Shown: piece by piece, positions 1 to 11,200 of the stretch
Layout of the letters: the number at the start of each line of letters is the position of its first letter
How positions within the stretch are numbered: position 1 is the stretch's first letter
Source of the DNA: Pilatotrama ljubarskyi
Taxonomy: Eukaryota; Basidiomycota; Agaricomycetes; Polyporales; Polyporaceae
NCBI GenBank assembly: GCA_022385805.1
Contig: MU277672.1
Span: 602,012 to 666,011 of the forward strand
Direction of reading: 5' to 3'
DNA: 64,000 bases
The notes under the pieces: model-generated
Databases searched by the model: none
What the model saw: only the letters and a program-made list of their open reading frames with translations
Told to the model about the DNA's origin: nothing
Translations under genes and position numbers: made by a program

Positions 1-941
1 AGGGTTGGTTCGACTCGGAGGTGGCGGAGGTATAAGGCATGATGGTATCCGACAAGTTGGTGGACGATGAGAGCTGAGGTCGGATGATTTTCAGGCCGAG
101 GATGGGGGTTTGTAGGACCTTGGCTCGATATTGCATGCATTTGATGCACCGACTCGTACTGTAAAGCTAGGGAGCGTGCCGGAAGCATTCGTCACCTAGG
201 TATCCACGACAAGCCAGCCGAGAAGGCTCATCACTTCTTCTCAACGACTGGCACGTTCTGAGTTGCGTACCTGCCGAATGTACTTGTTGTGGTTCGGAAG
301 ACACTGACTCGGAGGTGGCATTCAGGCTGCAGTGAGCTTGCCGAGTGCGCTCGTCAGCCCGGGATCCAGTGACGATGACGCCGATCTACTCAAGACTCGA
401 CGCACCTGCCACGTACTGTCTCCGTGTTCCTGACACGTACATAGCGGAATCAAGCAGGCGAATCATTGCCGGCTGAGCTCGTCCAAACCGTTACAAACCG
501 AGGCAATCGACCGTCGGGAGTAACTTGTTGCGGTGAGCGTCCTGGCATGGTCGAGACAAACGGGCCAACTTCTTGACTCTTGAAGCTTTGAAGCACCGCG
601 TTGCTGCACTGCCACTGGCCCACCCCTCGTTTCCTGCTGGCCGCAGGACCAGGCGCAGGTGTCCCGCAAGGGTAGCGTGAGCCGAGTAGTGCCAGCCTGG
701 ACGGTGTGGACGCCCTCCGGATATTGCAGGATTGAAGCCTGTGCAGCAAGGGAGCCTCGTAGGTCTCGTCTATTGGGTTCGGCGGCCTGTTTAGGCGTCC
801 AGTCTGAGCAAGTCACGAATACATCATATCTGTAAGGGGGGACGGTTGCTACCGAGTAAACGGCTCCTCCTACGGTCCGCGTCTAGGAACATCGGTAGCG
901 GGCAATTCAGAATGGCACATACATACTCATACGAAGCGAGT
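1..941. other. Left-edge stretch without a supported gene
   Basis: No reading frame here has a recognisable domain or convincing splice pattern. A short minus-strand open stretch at about 1-75 follows a possible splice acceptor and could be the last exon of a gene running off the left edge, but there is too little sequence to judge. The rest probably holds downstream sequence of the monooxygenase gene, whose stop codon is at 942. Confidence 0.4.
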
Positions 942-2153
942 CTAATGCTGAGCTATGGCCCGGTTGAACGCGTCCACCAACGTCTGTGGAGCCCCCGGAC
1001 CGAAGCCTATCTCGAAGTTCTTCATGGTCAACGCCGCAAACCTCTCCGCCCTCTGACACATATCCTCCTCCCATGCTGCAATCGCCGCTTCTCTCTCCTC
1101 AGGCACCAGACCTTTCGTCGCCGCATGGTCCAGGACCAGCCCAAGGTCCAGGCCATCGCGCATAGCCAGGTTCGCACCCGCACCAGCGAAGGGACCCATC
1201 AGGTGCGCAGCGTCACCGATGAGGGTGACCCCAGGAGTGTGAGGCCAGCGATGGCCAACAGGGAGGTAGAAGAGAGGACGGGTGTATATGGCGTCGTCGT
1301 CGGCCAGTTCGATGAACCTGCGCATCCACGGTGTCCAGCCCTCGAGTATGTCAAGCAGGACCTTCTTCGCCTCGGCGGGATCGCGTGGAAGGGACCACTC
1401 GAGCGGCGCGCGGTGCCACACATATCCACGAATGCGTCCATCGCCGTTGCGCTGGAAGACGAGCGCCTTTCCGTCCTGGAAGACGTAGCAGCTGCCGTTC
1501 CCAACGGCCCCGTTGAAGTCGCGGTTCTCGGGGAGGGCGGCGACATCAGGAGCAATGGAGAACTCCGCGCCCGTGGCCCCGTAGTAGAGGGGCTTAGCCG
1601 TGGACAAGAGAGGGCGGATACGCGAGTTCGCCCCATCCGCTCCGACAAGAAGATCCGTGACGGTGACGAAGCCGTTGGCGAAGGTGAGCTCGTGCTTGCC
1701 ATCACCGAGCGGCCGTACAGACGTGAGGACGTGGCCCCACTTGACAGCGCTAGCATCGGGCAAGGCATCGAGCATGATCTGGCGCAGTACGCGGCGGTCG
1801 ATCTCGGGCCGCGCGTCCTTCAGGTTGTCGTCGTTCGGGTCCGCACCGACCCTGTGGAGAACCAGGGAGCCGTCCTTGCCGCAAATCCTGGTCTCCTCGG
1901 CGTCGCGGCGAGAGTTTTTCTTGAAAACCTCCTCAAGCCCGTTCTCTCGCAAGGCGCGCTGGCCAGAGTCCCACTCGAGGTCGAGCATGCCTCCGAGATG
2001 CGCCCGTGAGTCCGCGCTGGGCTCTCGCTCGTACAGCGTAGCGGGAATGCCGCGCTTGAGGAGGGTGAGCAAGAGGACAAGGCCGGCGGGACCGCCTCCG
2101 ATAATGGCGATCGTTTGTGCAGACTGGGTCGAGGTGGTAGAGGTGGTGGACAT
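942..2153 (-). CDS. FAD-dependent monooxygenase (TetX / p-hydroxybenzoate hydroxylase-like)
   Basis: A single uninterrupted 403-codon frame encoding a group A flavoprotein monooxygenase, which would use NAD(P)H and O2 to hydroxylate a small organic substrate. Three family motifs are visible: the Rossmann dinucleotide motif IIGGGPAG at residues 17-24, the GADG motif at 171-174, and the FAD-ribityl motif GDAAHLMGPFAGAGAN starting at 313. Length fits the TetX-like and FAD_binding_3 families. The first 12 residues are rich in Ser/Thr and lack a secretion or membrane signal, so it is probably cytosolic. The gene has no intron, unlike nearly all its neighbours; this is common for oxidative accessory genes and could reflect transfer, but GC content is like the rest. 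The substrate cannot be inferred. A 387-codon plus-strand frame lies antisense and is a shadow. Confidence 0.93.
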   Translation of the reverse strand: MSTTSTTSTQSAQTIAIIGGGPAGLVLLLTLLKRGIPATLYEREPSADSRAHLGGMLDLEWDSGQRALRENGLEEVFKKNSRRDAEETRICGKDGSLVLHRVGADPNDDNLKDARPEIDRRVLRQIMLDALPDASAVKWGHVLTSVRPLGDGKHELTFANGFVTVTDLLVGADGANSRIRPLLSTAKPLYYGATGAEFSIAPDVAALPENRDFNGAVGNGSCYVFQDGKALVFQRNGDGRIRGYVWHRAPLEWSLPRDPAEAKKVLLDILEGWTPWMRRFIELADDDAIYTRPLFYLPVGHRWPHTPGVTLIGDAAHLMGPFAGAGANLAMRDGLDLGLVLDHAATKGLVPEEREAAIAAWEEDMCQRAERFAALTMKNFEIGFGPGAPQTLVDAFNRAIAQH

Positions 2154-2968
2154 TGCTTTGAAGAGTTGGCGATACGCAGGCTGCGGCGACCTCTGGAAGT
2201 TGCGAATGCATGCCTCTTATCCTAATGCCCAGCGGCCGCGTTGTAAGTCTGCCGGACACATTCGTCACCTGAGAAGCACGGACTTGCCCAGATCCATACA
2301 CGCGAGGCCTGTTCGCAGCAACAAGTTGACTCCATCCCACCGCATTTGGACGTCGTGGGTGAGCCCTTCCTCTGAGTCAATACAAATCCCATCTGCCAAA
2401 GACATGGGAACACTGCGTAGTAGCTCGCACACCAATACACTCGATCGCGAGCCGATGTACTGGCCCATCGAAGAAGGGCTTTCCGTGCGAAGATTTCTCC
2501 TGATCTGAAAGGGAGCTCTCCGACAGCACCGCATACTTTAATTTCTTCTGAATGGGAGTAAGCGGCTGTACGAGCCGTATTGACTCCCTTCTCGGGCTGC
2601 TCGAAGTGTGAATCACGGTCAGACAAGGAGCATCTGGCCGGCAATAAGACAAGCATGCTGACGCACCACCGGATCTCAGAGACAAATCACTTTCAGTAAG
2701 CCGGAAAGTTGAAGTTCGGATAGCGATGCTTCTCATCAGTGACAGGAATCGTTCATCCATTTCACCTCTCCTGGACTTATGTCCCGCACGGAATCGCCCG
2801 GCTTTCAGCGTTGCAGCGCGAAGCTTGATTGATGGTCAGGAATGCCGTACTGAACGTCAGTCTCCCCGTTTGGAGGCGGACAAACATCCGCGCGTTCGGT
2901 GCATCTCAGAGCATAACAGATATATGGAAATGTACAAGCAGTTGGGCACCACAGTGCCCAGTGCAGCG
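2154..2968. other. Intergenic: monooxygenase promoter side and XAP5 3' side
   Basis: About 0.8 kb between the start of the minus-strand monooxygenase and the stop of the minus-strand XAP5 gene. Short frames exist on both strands but none has domain content or consistent splice sites. It should hold the monooxygenase promoter and the XAP5 3' UTR. Confidence 0.5.
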
Positions 2969-4238
2969 TCACGCAATGGTGTATTTACCATAGTTCTTAT
3001 CCGGGTCGTAAACCTGTACGATGCCGAGGTGAGCGATACGGCGACAGACAAGACTGCATGGGAAGGGCTTACCTCCCAACGCGATGCAGGGAATATATGC
3101 TTGTTCCTTTGGTACCAACTTCGCTCCACTACCTTTCCGGCGTGAGATTCGTCCTTCTCCACCGTCGCATCGGCCAGAAGGCGGACGTCATCGTGGACGT
3201 CGAAGTTGAAGAGCGGCCCGGACTTTCCACGAGCTTTATTTACGATGAAGTCGTAAAAAGTATAGTGCTATCGACGCGGTCAGTTATGGAGTCACTATCG
3301 TTGACAAGAAGTGCAGCATACATGGGGGATGATTAGATCCTCCTGGAAGGATGTTTCAGCAGGGATACATAAGTCCACGGTAAGATCTACACATACCTTG
3401 ACATACATCAGGTTGTCAACGCTGACACCACGCAGCTCCGGGAACTGCTGTCGGCACTTCTCAAGGAACGTCGAGATAGAGTCGCCCTTCTTGCACTATG
3501 TCACGGTAACCAATATTGCGCGTGCGTGCATCTGCGTGGTCAGGCCCGCCACCTCCTGGCATGCTCAGACAAGACTTACCGTGACGCTCTTCCGGTGGCC
3601 GCTGCCGTCCCAGTAAGAGTAAACGATCTCGACTTCCTCGTCCTTGAGCTCCTCCTGCTTGCGCAGCCACTCCTGACGGAGCGCCTCGCGCTCGCGTCGC
3701 TCGGCCTCTTCGCGTTCCCTGTCAGGCAAAAACGACGTGTCGACCTCGGGGTTCTTGCGCGACTTCGCCTTCTTCACCGGCGGCTCAGCGTTCGACTCGC
3801 CGTTCTGAGACGCCGACCCGCTCTCCTCTCCCTCCTCGTCATCCAGCGCAAACGAAAGAGTAGCCTTGTTCATCTTCTTGCGCTTCTTCACCCTTTTCTC
3901 CTCTCTAAACGGGTTCTCCACGCAAAGTAAGCAATGCGCCACGACGACGTCCGAGCGACATACTTGAGCTCACTCGTTCGTGCCGCCTCGCGCGCCTTCG
4001 CCTCCTCGAGCTCCTTCCTGCGCTGCTGGAACTCCTCGAGCCGCACGAGACCGACCGTGCTCTGCTTGAGCGTGTCCTCCATCGAGTCGTTCTGGCCGAC
4101 GAAGCGGTTCGACGACGGCCGCGCCTTCTCCGTCTCCTGAATGAGCGTCTGCTTCTGCCGCTCGAACTCCTCGCGCATCTGGTTGCGCTGCTTCGCGAGG
4201 GCCTCCTCGCGGCGGCCCTCTGCTTTGTTCGTAGACAT
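2969..4238 (-). CDS. FAM50: XAP5/FAM50 family nuclear protein
   Basis: Six-exon gene of about 319 residues. Members of this family (human FAM50A, Chlamydomonas XAP5) are nuclear proteins associated with spliceosome or chromatin function. The N-terminal exon (start 4238) is charged and coiled-coil like. The second exon (about 3904-3580) holds a Lys-rich nuclear-localisation-like run and then the conserved XAP5 signatures [12 protein letters not shown] and [10 protein letters not shown]. Further exons carry the conserved motifs [14 protein letters not shown] and [11 protein letters not shown], and the last ends with YGKYTIA. One exon (3342-3322) is only 21 nt. Length is close to the 339 residues of human FAM50A. 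The start codon lies 147 bp from the divergent uS13m start, so the two share one short promoter. Function is by family; its action in this fungus is inferred. Confidence 0.93.
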
Positions 4239-4385
4239 GGTCGTGGACGTCGAGAAAGAAGGATGGAACGGGGTTAGGCGCCCGTATGAGCGCGTTCAAA
4301 CGGTCGCGGCACGAGCGCCTACGGAGTAGCTTTCCTGCTGCCACCTCCGAGCTCGAGTTCCCGGGGCTGGCTCGACTCCTCCACC
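4239..4385. promoter_or_regulatory. Compact bidirectional promoter, FAM50 / uS13m
   Basis: Only 147 bp separate the two divergent start codons, so both 5' UTRs and core promoters must lie here or overlap the coding regions. No TATA box is evident on either strand. Confidence 0.6.
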
Positions 4386-4926
4386 ATGCATATCCTCGGC
4401 GTGACCCTACCTGACAACCAGCTAGTAAAGGTGAGTACCTGTGCTCACAACATGGTGTCTACGAGGCTAACAGAGCATACAGCATGCGTTGACGCACTTC
4501 TACGGGATCGGCAAGAAAACCGCCGTGCGCCTCTGCGCCCGCGTGCAAATCCACGACGGAGCCCGCATCCGACACCTCAACCAGGGCCAAGTCACCGCGC
4601 TCACCGCCTTCCTCTCCTCGCCCGCCAACTCGCCACCCGTGCACGTCCAGCCGCTCGCCCCGCCCAACTTCGTCCCCCCTCCCCTCGGCCAGCCCGTCCC
4701 GCAAGCACAGCAGCAGCAGGCGGAGCAGGCCACGGTAGACCGTCTGCGGGAGATCAAGATCGAGACGGACTTGAGGAGGCAGATGCGCGAGAACATCGCG
4801 CACCAGCGTATGATCGGTAGCTACGTCGGCCGGCGGCACGCGATGCACCTGCCCGTGCGCGGACAGAACACGCAGAGCAACGCGAGGACGGCGAGGAAGC
4901 TTAACAGGGTCGAGCGGTACAACTGA
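4386..4926 (+). CDS. SWS2: Mitochondrial small-subunit ribosomal protein uS13m
   Basis: Two exons (4386-4430 and 4483-4926) give 162 residues of the S13 family. The N-terminus reads [15 protein letters not shown] and continues across a 52-nt intron into [14 protein letters not shown], the helix-two-turns-helix signature of S13. The C-terminus contains [17 protein letters not shown], then [14 protein letters not shown], the conserved S13 tail that contacts 16S-type rRNA in the subunit head. A proline/glutamine-rich insertion (about residues 65-105) separates the two, typical of fungal mitochondrial versions and absent from bacterial S13. There is no obvious cleavable presequence, as in yeast Sws2. 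It should be imported and assembled into the mitoribosome small subunit. It shares a short promoter with the FAM50 gene. Confidence 0.93.
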
Positions 4927-5275
4927 GCGAGCTCGGTCTGGGCCTTGGGCTGTGGCCGTGGCTCTTCTGCCGCCTGCTTTTGGTGAGTGTTTCGCGACCT
5001 GCTGTCATGGGCTCGTGAGCAGCTCCGCTGATCGTCCCGTGGCGGGTGTAGCTCTGCTGCTTCTGCTCGCCGGTTTGGGACATTACTTCTAGGCTCGGTT
5101 GGGTTTCGAGTTCGAATTTCGCCACGCCTCACCATGCCTGGACCGCCGGGAGATATGTGGACGGGTGTGCCTGCAGGGTCCTTTGCCCCGAGACGAGAGG
5201 GAAGCGTGCTACGGTATATCACGCACGAAACTATCATACATCCCATACTCCGGTATCTGCTGCATAGCACTTGAT
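4927..5275. other. Convergent intergenic spacer, uS13m / BET3
   Basis: Holds the 3' ends of two convergent genes; no further coding or structural signal seen. Confidence 0.5.
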
Positions 5276-6106
5276 CTAGTCGTCCCCGACGGGCACCTCC
5301 TCCTCCAGATACTTCACGAGCGTGACACGGATCTCCGTCGTCTCGTCGCCGCGCAGCACGTCCGACATGAAGGTGGCCTGCACCTGCATCTGGACCTACA
5401 TTCCGCGTCCGTCCATATACCCGTCAGTCATACGATCGCCCTTGTGTGATCGGCATGAAGGACGCACCATCTCCAACGCGCCTCTGATGACGCCGCAGAG
5501 GACGTTGCTGAACCACAGGCCGCCCTCGAGCGCCTCTTCTGGCAGCTCGACGAACTCCGCCAAGGGGTTCTCGTCGAATTGCAAGGTGAATGTGGCCCCT
5601 GGCGCGTTGACTTGCGGTGGGGGCATGCTCGTGCGGGTAGGGGAGGAGGCAGGCTGCTGTGCGCCGTGCGTGACGTTCGGAGTGATATTGAGGAACGACT
5701 TGAAGCCGACCTGTATGCGTCCGCCCAGTCCACGACCCTCAGACCCACCACCTCAATGACACGAAGATCACAACACGACGACGCACCTTCGCCACGACCT
5801 CGCCCACCTCGCGAAAGTCCGCACACCGTCCGAGCCCGCTGCGGGCGAGAAAGTCCTCGATGAGGCGCGTGCCGATGTTGTACCCCATCTTCTCGAGCTG
5901 CTTGTTCACCTCGGCGTAGTCCTCGTAGTCCTGGATCAGCTGCACGACGAGCGCGCCATAGGTCAGCGCGAACAGCTCTGCGTTCTGTTCACTGAGCGCG
6001 TCAGGATCGACGGAACGTTGGGAACAGGGCCCCGTACGATTTTCTCGGTGCGCCCCTTCCAGAGGTCCTCCCCGACCGCCTTGTACTGCTTGCTCGTCGT
6101 CGCCAT
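5276..6106 (-). CDS. BET3: TRAPP complex core subunit BET3 (TRAPPC3)
   Basis: Four exons encode about 209 residues of the BET3/TRAPPC3 family, a core subunit of the TRAPP tethering complexes and of the Ypt1/Rab1 exchange factor in ER-Golgi traffic. The start ATG at 6106 opens exon 1, ending TEKI. Exon 2 begins [13 protein letters not shown] and carries [21 protein letters not shown], the most conserved block of the family. After a 90-nt intron comes [13 protein letters not shown] and a proline-rich segment, then [10 protein letters not shown] and [13 protein letters not shown]; the last exon ends [12 protein letters not shown] Cys in the second helix is palmitoylated in known BET3 proteins; here the equivalent position is not clearly a Cys, which I did not resolve by alignment. 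All splice junctions keep phase and follow GT-AG. Confidence 0.94.
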
Positions 6107-8244
6107 GGATCGCTCTCGCAGGACCGATACTACTCAGAACTCAGATAGGTTTAATGACAGGGGCGTGGACGATCGAGCGGTCGTTCTGCAGAGACGTCTC
6201 TGCGCTTGCTGCTATCGTGACAAGCGAGTGGTGGATGAAAGGAGCGGGAGCGCTCTTTCCCCAGGAAAGGCAGGTGCCTTCGCCACAATGGGCGCTTAGA
6301 GCGCTCATCTGCCAGGCAAGCGGAACGCCCGCATACCAGGGTTCGGGAGGCGCCCACTGCCCGACTAAGACCGCCGCCGCGGTCCCGAAAGAGGATACTG
6401 TATGATGGCGACCGGGTGTGTGGACATTGATCAGGGACAGGCTATGAATTTGATATTTGTAGCCCGAAGGATGGTTCTGAGGGATCAGGATTGTCGTCTG
6501 CATCATGTACAGGGCGTGTACTAAACGGTTCTTGCTTCGAGTTTCGCCGCGGGCTGCGGCGAAGGCGAAGACTCCGGGAGTGAGAAGAGGCTCGTGGCAA
6601 TTGCAATGGCAAGAAGAAGGGTGGTGCGTTCATCTCTCATCGCTAAGATACAAGCTCAGAGTGAGACGACGAACGTCCCGTCAAACACGCGGTCGGAACC
6701 GGACAAGCCAGGCTGCCATTCCGCTTACGCGCAGATGCTCTCACAGCGGATCCACACGGGAAGCACGACGTCAAGGCTGATGGCGTAAGGGTCGGGCGGA
6801 GGATGACATTGCGAAGTCCCACAGACGTCCGGCAATAGACGGAGAGCGGAGGCATGTGCAGGGAAGGGCGGACGGGAGGAAGCAAGGCAAAGTGCCGCCG
6901 GGAAGCGGAGAAGGGCAGCCACGTCTGTGGGAGGTCTGGGAGGAGGAGGCGAGCGCGCGGAAGATCCTCGCGAGCTATAGTGAGCGACGGAGGGGGCACA
7001 GCTGACGGAGAAGGACGAGCGAGAACGGATCGAGGACGAGCGAGGGGGGGCATATGACCGTTCTGATAAGTATCGTGGCAGATCAGACGCAGCGGAGGGA
7101 ATATGATAGAGAGACGATCGGACGGATTGAGGAGGATTGATGGGGTCGGATATGGACGAGAGCATGCAAGAGAGAGCGTGGCGGAATGCGCGCAGGGCGT
7201 GCGTGGACGTGCGTTGCGCAATTAGGGCGTAAATTGGACAACAACGCGAAGAGGCTAGCGGACAGGCATCGGCTGGACGAGCGGAGGAAGACCGGAGAGC
7301 TGAGCTCAGGGCTGTGGCTGAGGTCGGGGACGGGGACGGAGGGCAGGCCGAGGCAAAAGTTTAAGATACAAAAAAATTGCCGGAAAGAGACAGAGTCGGG
7401 ATGTCATGCGGGGGGCGCGCGTCTGATGGGCGGTGGGCGAGAGCTTGATACTTATAGGCGGACAGCGACGGAGAGAGCGGGAGACGGGAGAGAGAGGAAT
7501 CGGATGATGGGCGGTGAGAACGATGGATGGGCTGGATGGCGATAGGACGGGCGAGTGATGGGAGGAGGACTGGCTAAATGCGAGCGAGGGGGCGGGTGAG
7601 ATCGCATCGGAGAGCGTCGAGAGGGTGTTGTGGTGTGTTTGGTGCGTGCGCTGCGAGATGGGCGCCTGTGTGAAGGAGATGCAGTCGGATTGAGCGTAGT
7701 GCGTCTGAGTCTCAGTCTCTGCTTCAGTCGTCTGCAGCCGCCCACTGCCATCCGAGCCTCTCTCCCTCTCCCCGTCTCAGCCTCGCTCTAGACCACGCCC
7801 TCCTCGCAGTCGCCAGCTCGCTGCATTGCTAAGCACAGGCCACCTGCCCCTGCCCTCGCTTCTGCCCAGGCTGCTCTTTGTATGCCTCTGCTCGCTCGCT
7901 CATCCTCACTCCGAGCAACAGTCTCGTCCTTTGCCCTCCTCCCCGCAGATTGTCTCGTTTCAGCAGCACTCTCTGCGTGAGTCTGCCCGGTTTCATACCT
8001 CCTGCAATCGCAGCCAAAGGTCCGTATAGACTCTTGTCTTTCCCCCACGCCCCGTCTCATACCCTCCTCCGCCATGCTGCCCACACAGCAACCCGAGGCT
8101 TCTTGCACCTACGATCGGTCCACATACTCCTCTGCCCGATCTTGCTTCCTCCCCTTCATTCATCTCCCCTGCTGACTCCTCCAGGATAGTCGGCGGCGTT
8201 CCGTGATCGCCCCCTCCTCTCCCTCGAGCGACTTGAGCCCGAGC
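6107..8244. promoter_or_regulatory. Long divergent upstream region / leader with purine-pyrimidine strand switch
   Basis: The 2.1 kb between BET3 and the next start codon contains no credible gene. On the plus strand about 6840-7720 is very rich in G and A, while about 7740-8240 is very rich in C and T. A C/T-rich coding-strand leader just before the start codon is usual for long 5' UTRs of fungal regulatory genes, so transcription of the downstream gene probably begins near 7700-7800. Small frames here are shadows of the base bias. Confidence 0.5.
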
Positions 8245-11200
8245 ATGTCTTCTATGCAGGACATGCAGTCCACCCATGTCGACCCTCAGCAATTCCAGCA
8301 GTTTCAGCAGCAACCCGACGCCCAGCAATCCTTCCAGTCTCTCGTACCCTCCCCCCACTCAGACCCCTCCCTCACCACCGACCCCGCCTCCCATATGCAC
8401 ATATCGATGCCCACCCTCTTCCCCCAGCACGTTGATCCGGCTTCCGCAGTCCCGATGGGCATGCACTTGTCCATCGCCTCCCTGCCTCCGTCAGCGGAGG
8501 AGCTCGCGGCCGCAATGGACGTAGTCGGTGCGCCGCCCCAGTCCCAGTCCAGCTCCCCCGGCGTGCTTCAAGACATTCCGTCCTCCGCCATGTATAGCAT
8601 GGACCCCCGCCTCACGAGCATCGATGCAGTCGATCCGTCCCACCCGCTTCTCTCCTCTCCGAGCGCGACGTCGGCGTCTGCCAACGCTTCGCACGCCTCC
8701 TCTCCTGCACTCACCGGTGTAGCCCCGTCCTATTCCGCCGGCTCGTCTTCCTTGGCGTCCGCCCTCGACAGCATGGGCGTCGCGCGCAGCCGCTCGGGTT
8801 CCTCCGCGTCGCCTGCAAATCTGACGAGTTCAGGGTCAGATCACGGATTCCCGTCTAGTGGGAGTGGGCCTGCTACGGCCGCCCACGATTCGGGCTTCCA
8901 ATTCCCACCGCCGGGGTTCGAGAATCCGCTGCAGCAGCAGTCGAGCAATGACAGCATGCAAGAAGTGCCCGGAGGCGCGCACCTTCTCGTTCTCGGAGAC
9001 ATGCTCAAAAAGTGCGTCCGTCCGTCCCCCTGGCCTATTTTCTCCGAGCGTGATTCTGACTGGCTTCGCTTCGGTACTTTGTTTGGTTGTCTCTTTATAG
9101 CATTGCAAGGACGGCGAGCAATGGCAGCGAGGCCTGCCATATGGGCCAGAGCGGCGATGCGAAAGAGATCGTCACCTTGCTCAAGAAAAATGTCCTGCTC
9201 GTCGCGGAGCTCGTGGCCGCTATGCAACTGGACGACGGATCGGGCGCTGCACTTTCCGCTCAGTCTTCTGCGGGACCTGGTCCCTCAACAGCAGCCGCGC
9301 TGAATGCGAATGCTGTTCCGCCTATTGCTCCAAGCATGAGTCTGGAGCAGTCGTCACAGCTGCGGCATGCATCGCCCCCACAGTCGAATCTGAGTGGGTT
9401 GTCGCCTGGTGGCTCCCTAGATTCCTCTACGGTGTCGGATGGGTCGGAATTGTCCCGCAAGCGGTGTGCATCATCCGTCGCTGGCGATCGCGTCGTGAAG
9501 TCGATGAAGCTCGAGTCCCCGGACGAGAGCCCGTCACCGCTGCAGATTCCGCCCGCGTCTGCAGTCCCGCCACCAATGCTACCCGCGACGAACTTTGCAT
9601 ATACGTACCCTATATCCTCGGTTCCCCCTTCCCTAGCGTCGGTGGCAGAGATGTCGTCAGTACCCCCGCCCATACCTTCATCGCTCTCCCAATCCCGCCC
9701 GACCAGCTCAGCCGGGATCCCCGCCCATCTTACCGTCGGACTCCTCCCGGACGCGTCCCAACAAGTCCCTCCAGTGATGCGCCCGCCGCTGCATCAATCC
9801 GCCACCGTCGATCCCGCGGTGTCGATGTCGCACCCGTCCGACTTCATCTCCGCTGCGGCGGCGGCGTCTGCACCGAGCACGGCATCGACCGTGATCCCGG
9901 GTTACGCCCCGCCAGGGTCCGTGTGGCCCGACGGGCGCGTCGCCGCCGTGCCCCGACATCAGCACCACCATTCCCTCTCCACGGGCTCGATCCTGACCAC
10001 TGCCGCTGCCGCCGCGGCCAACTCGGCCGCCATAGCGAACCCCATCCCGATCCCGGGGCCGTCGTCCCTGCCGTACACAACTGCGCCGGTGTACTCGCCG
10101 ACAAGGAGCACGCACCTGCAGCAACCGCCCCCTCCTCTGGGCGCGCTCGGGCGCGCGTCGCGATCGCATTCGATCTCGCAGCTGCACACGAACCCGTTCG
10201 CGTACGTGCCCGACGGGGGCGTGTCGCACCCGACGATGTACGAGTCGACGCAGCCGCACGCGCAAGCACAAGCGCAGGCACAAGCGCAAGTACAGGCGCA
10301 AGAGCAGGCGCAACAACAGCGAGCACAGTCGCGCCCCGGGACGGCGGCGGGGCGCTTCAGCCGGCCGTCGTCGCCAGAGTACGACTACGATGAGGGATCG
10401 GACGACGAGAGCGGCGAGCAGTCGTGGTACTCGCCGTCAGGACAGAGTCAGGGGCAGCAGGGCTTGGGAGGGGAACCCGGTGCGGGTGCGGAGGGTAGAT
10501 CTAGTGCCGAGGGGCCCGGGAACGGGGGCTCGCGCGGCCATGGTGCCGGACAACGGCGCATGAGCCGCACCTCGCCTTCGAATGAGGGTGGCGGCGGCTC
10601 GTCATCTTCAGGCGGCCACGGAAACGAGGTGCCGCAGGAGTACCGGGCCGAGGTCGAGCGCATTTTCTTTGAGTTCTTAAACGCTATCTGCTCCAATCGT
10701 GCGTATTCGCTGTTTCCTGTCGTCGCGAGCGAGAGAGCGCGGGCGAGTGTGGCTGGCGGTTGGTGCCCCCACGCAGCGCGCTGCCCGTGGCGCGCGATCT
10801 CGCCCTCTTTCTGTGTGCGTATGAACCCGCGCTGATGTGTTATATACGCTTCGCTCCACAGTGGATGCCACGGACTCGAAGGGCGAGCCGATCCACCAGA
10901 CGCTCATGGCGAAGAAGATGCAGCGGTTGGACGAGTCGCCCGACTTCCGACCATTCAAGTTCCGGATCCAGGCGTTCACGAACGCTTTCTTGGAAGAGGT
11001 ACCCGTCCTTCCCTTCTTCCTTCCCTCGCACTCCATCATCGTTTAAAGTGCGAGGGCTGGCTGCTCCGCTCCGGGCATCAGAGCGCTGATGAGTTCCTTT
11101 CCTGCCCTTTACGTGATCAGCTCGCGCGACAGGGTTACCCCGAGGAAAAGATACCAATGAAGAAGGCGAGTGTTGTGATTGCAGCCCTCTCCTGGCACCC

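Noticed and set aside
846..2009. 387-codon plus-strand open frame
   Set aside because: Exactly antisense to the monooxygenase, which has all its family motifs; the plus frame has no recognisable domain and arises from GC-rich codon bias.
10255..10320. Short CAAGCGCAGGCA-type tandem repeat
   Set aside because: It is coding Ala-Gln repeat inside the Gln-rich gene, not a separate regulatory repeat or microsatellite locus.
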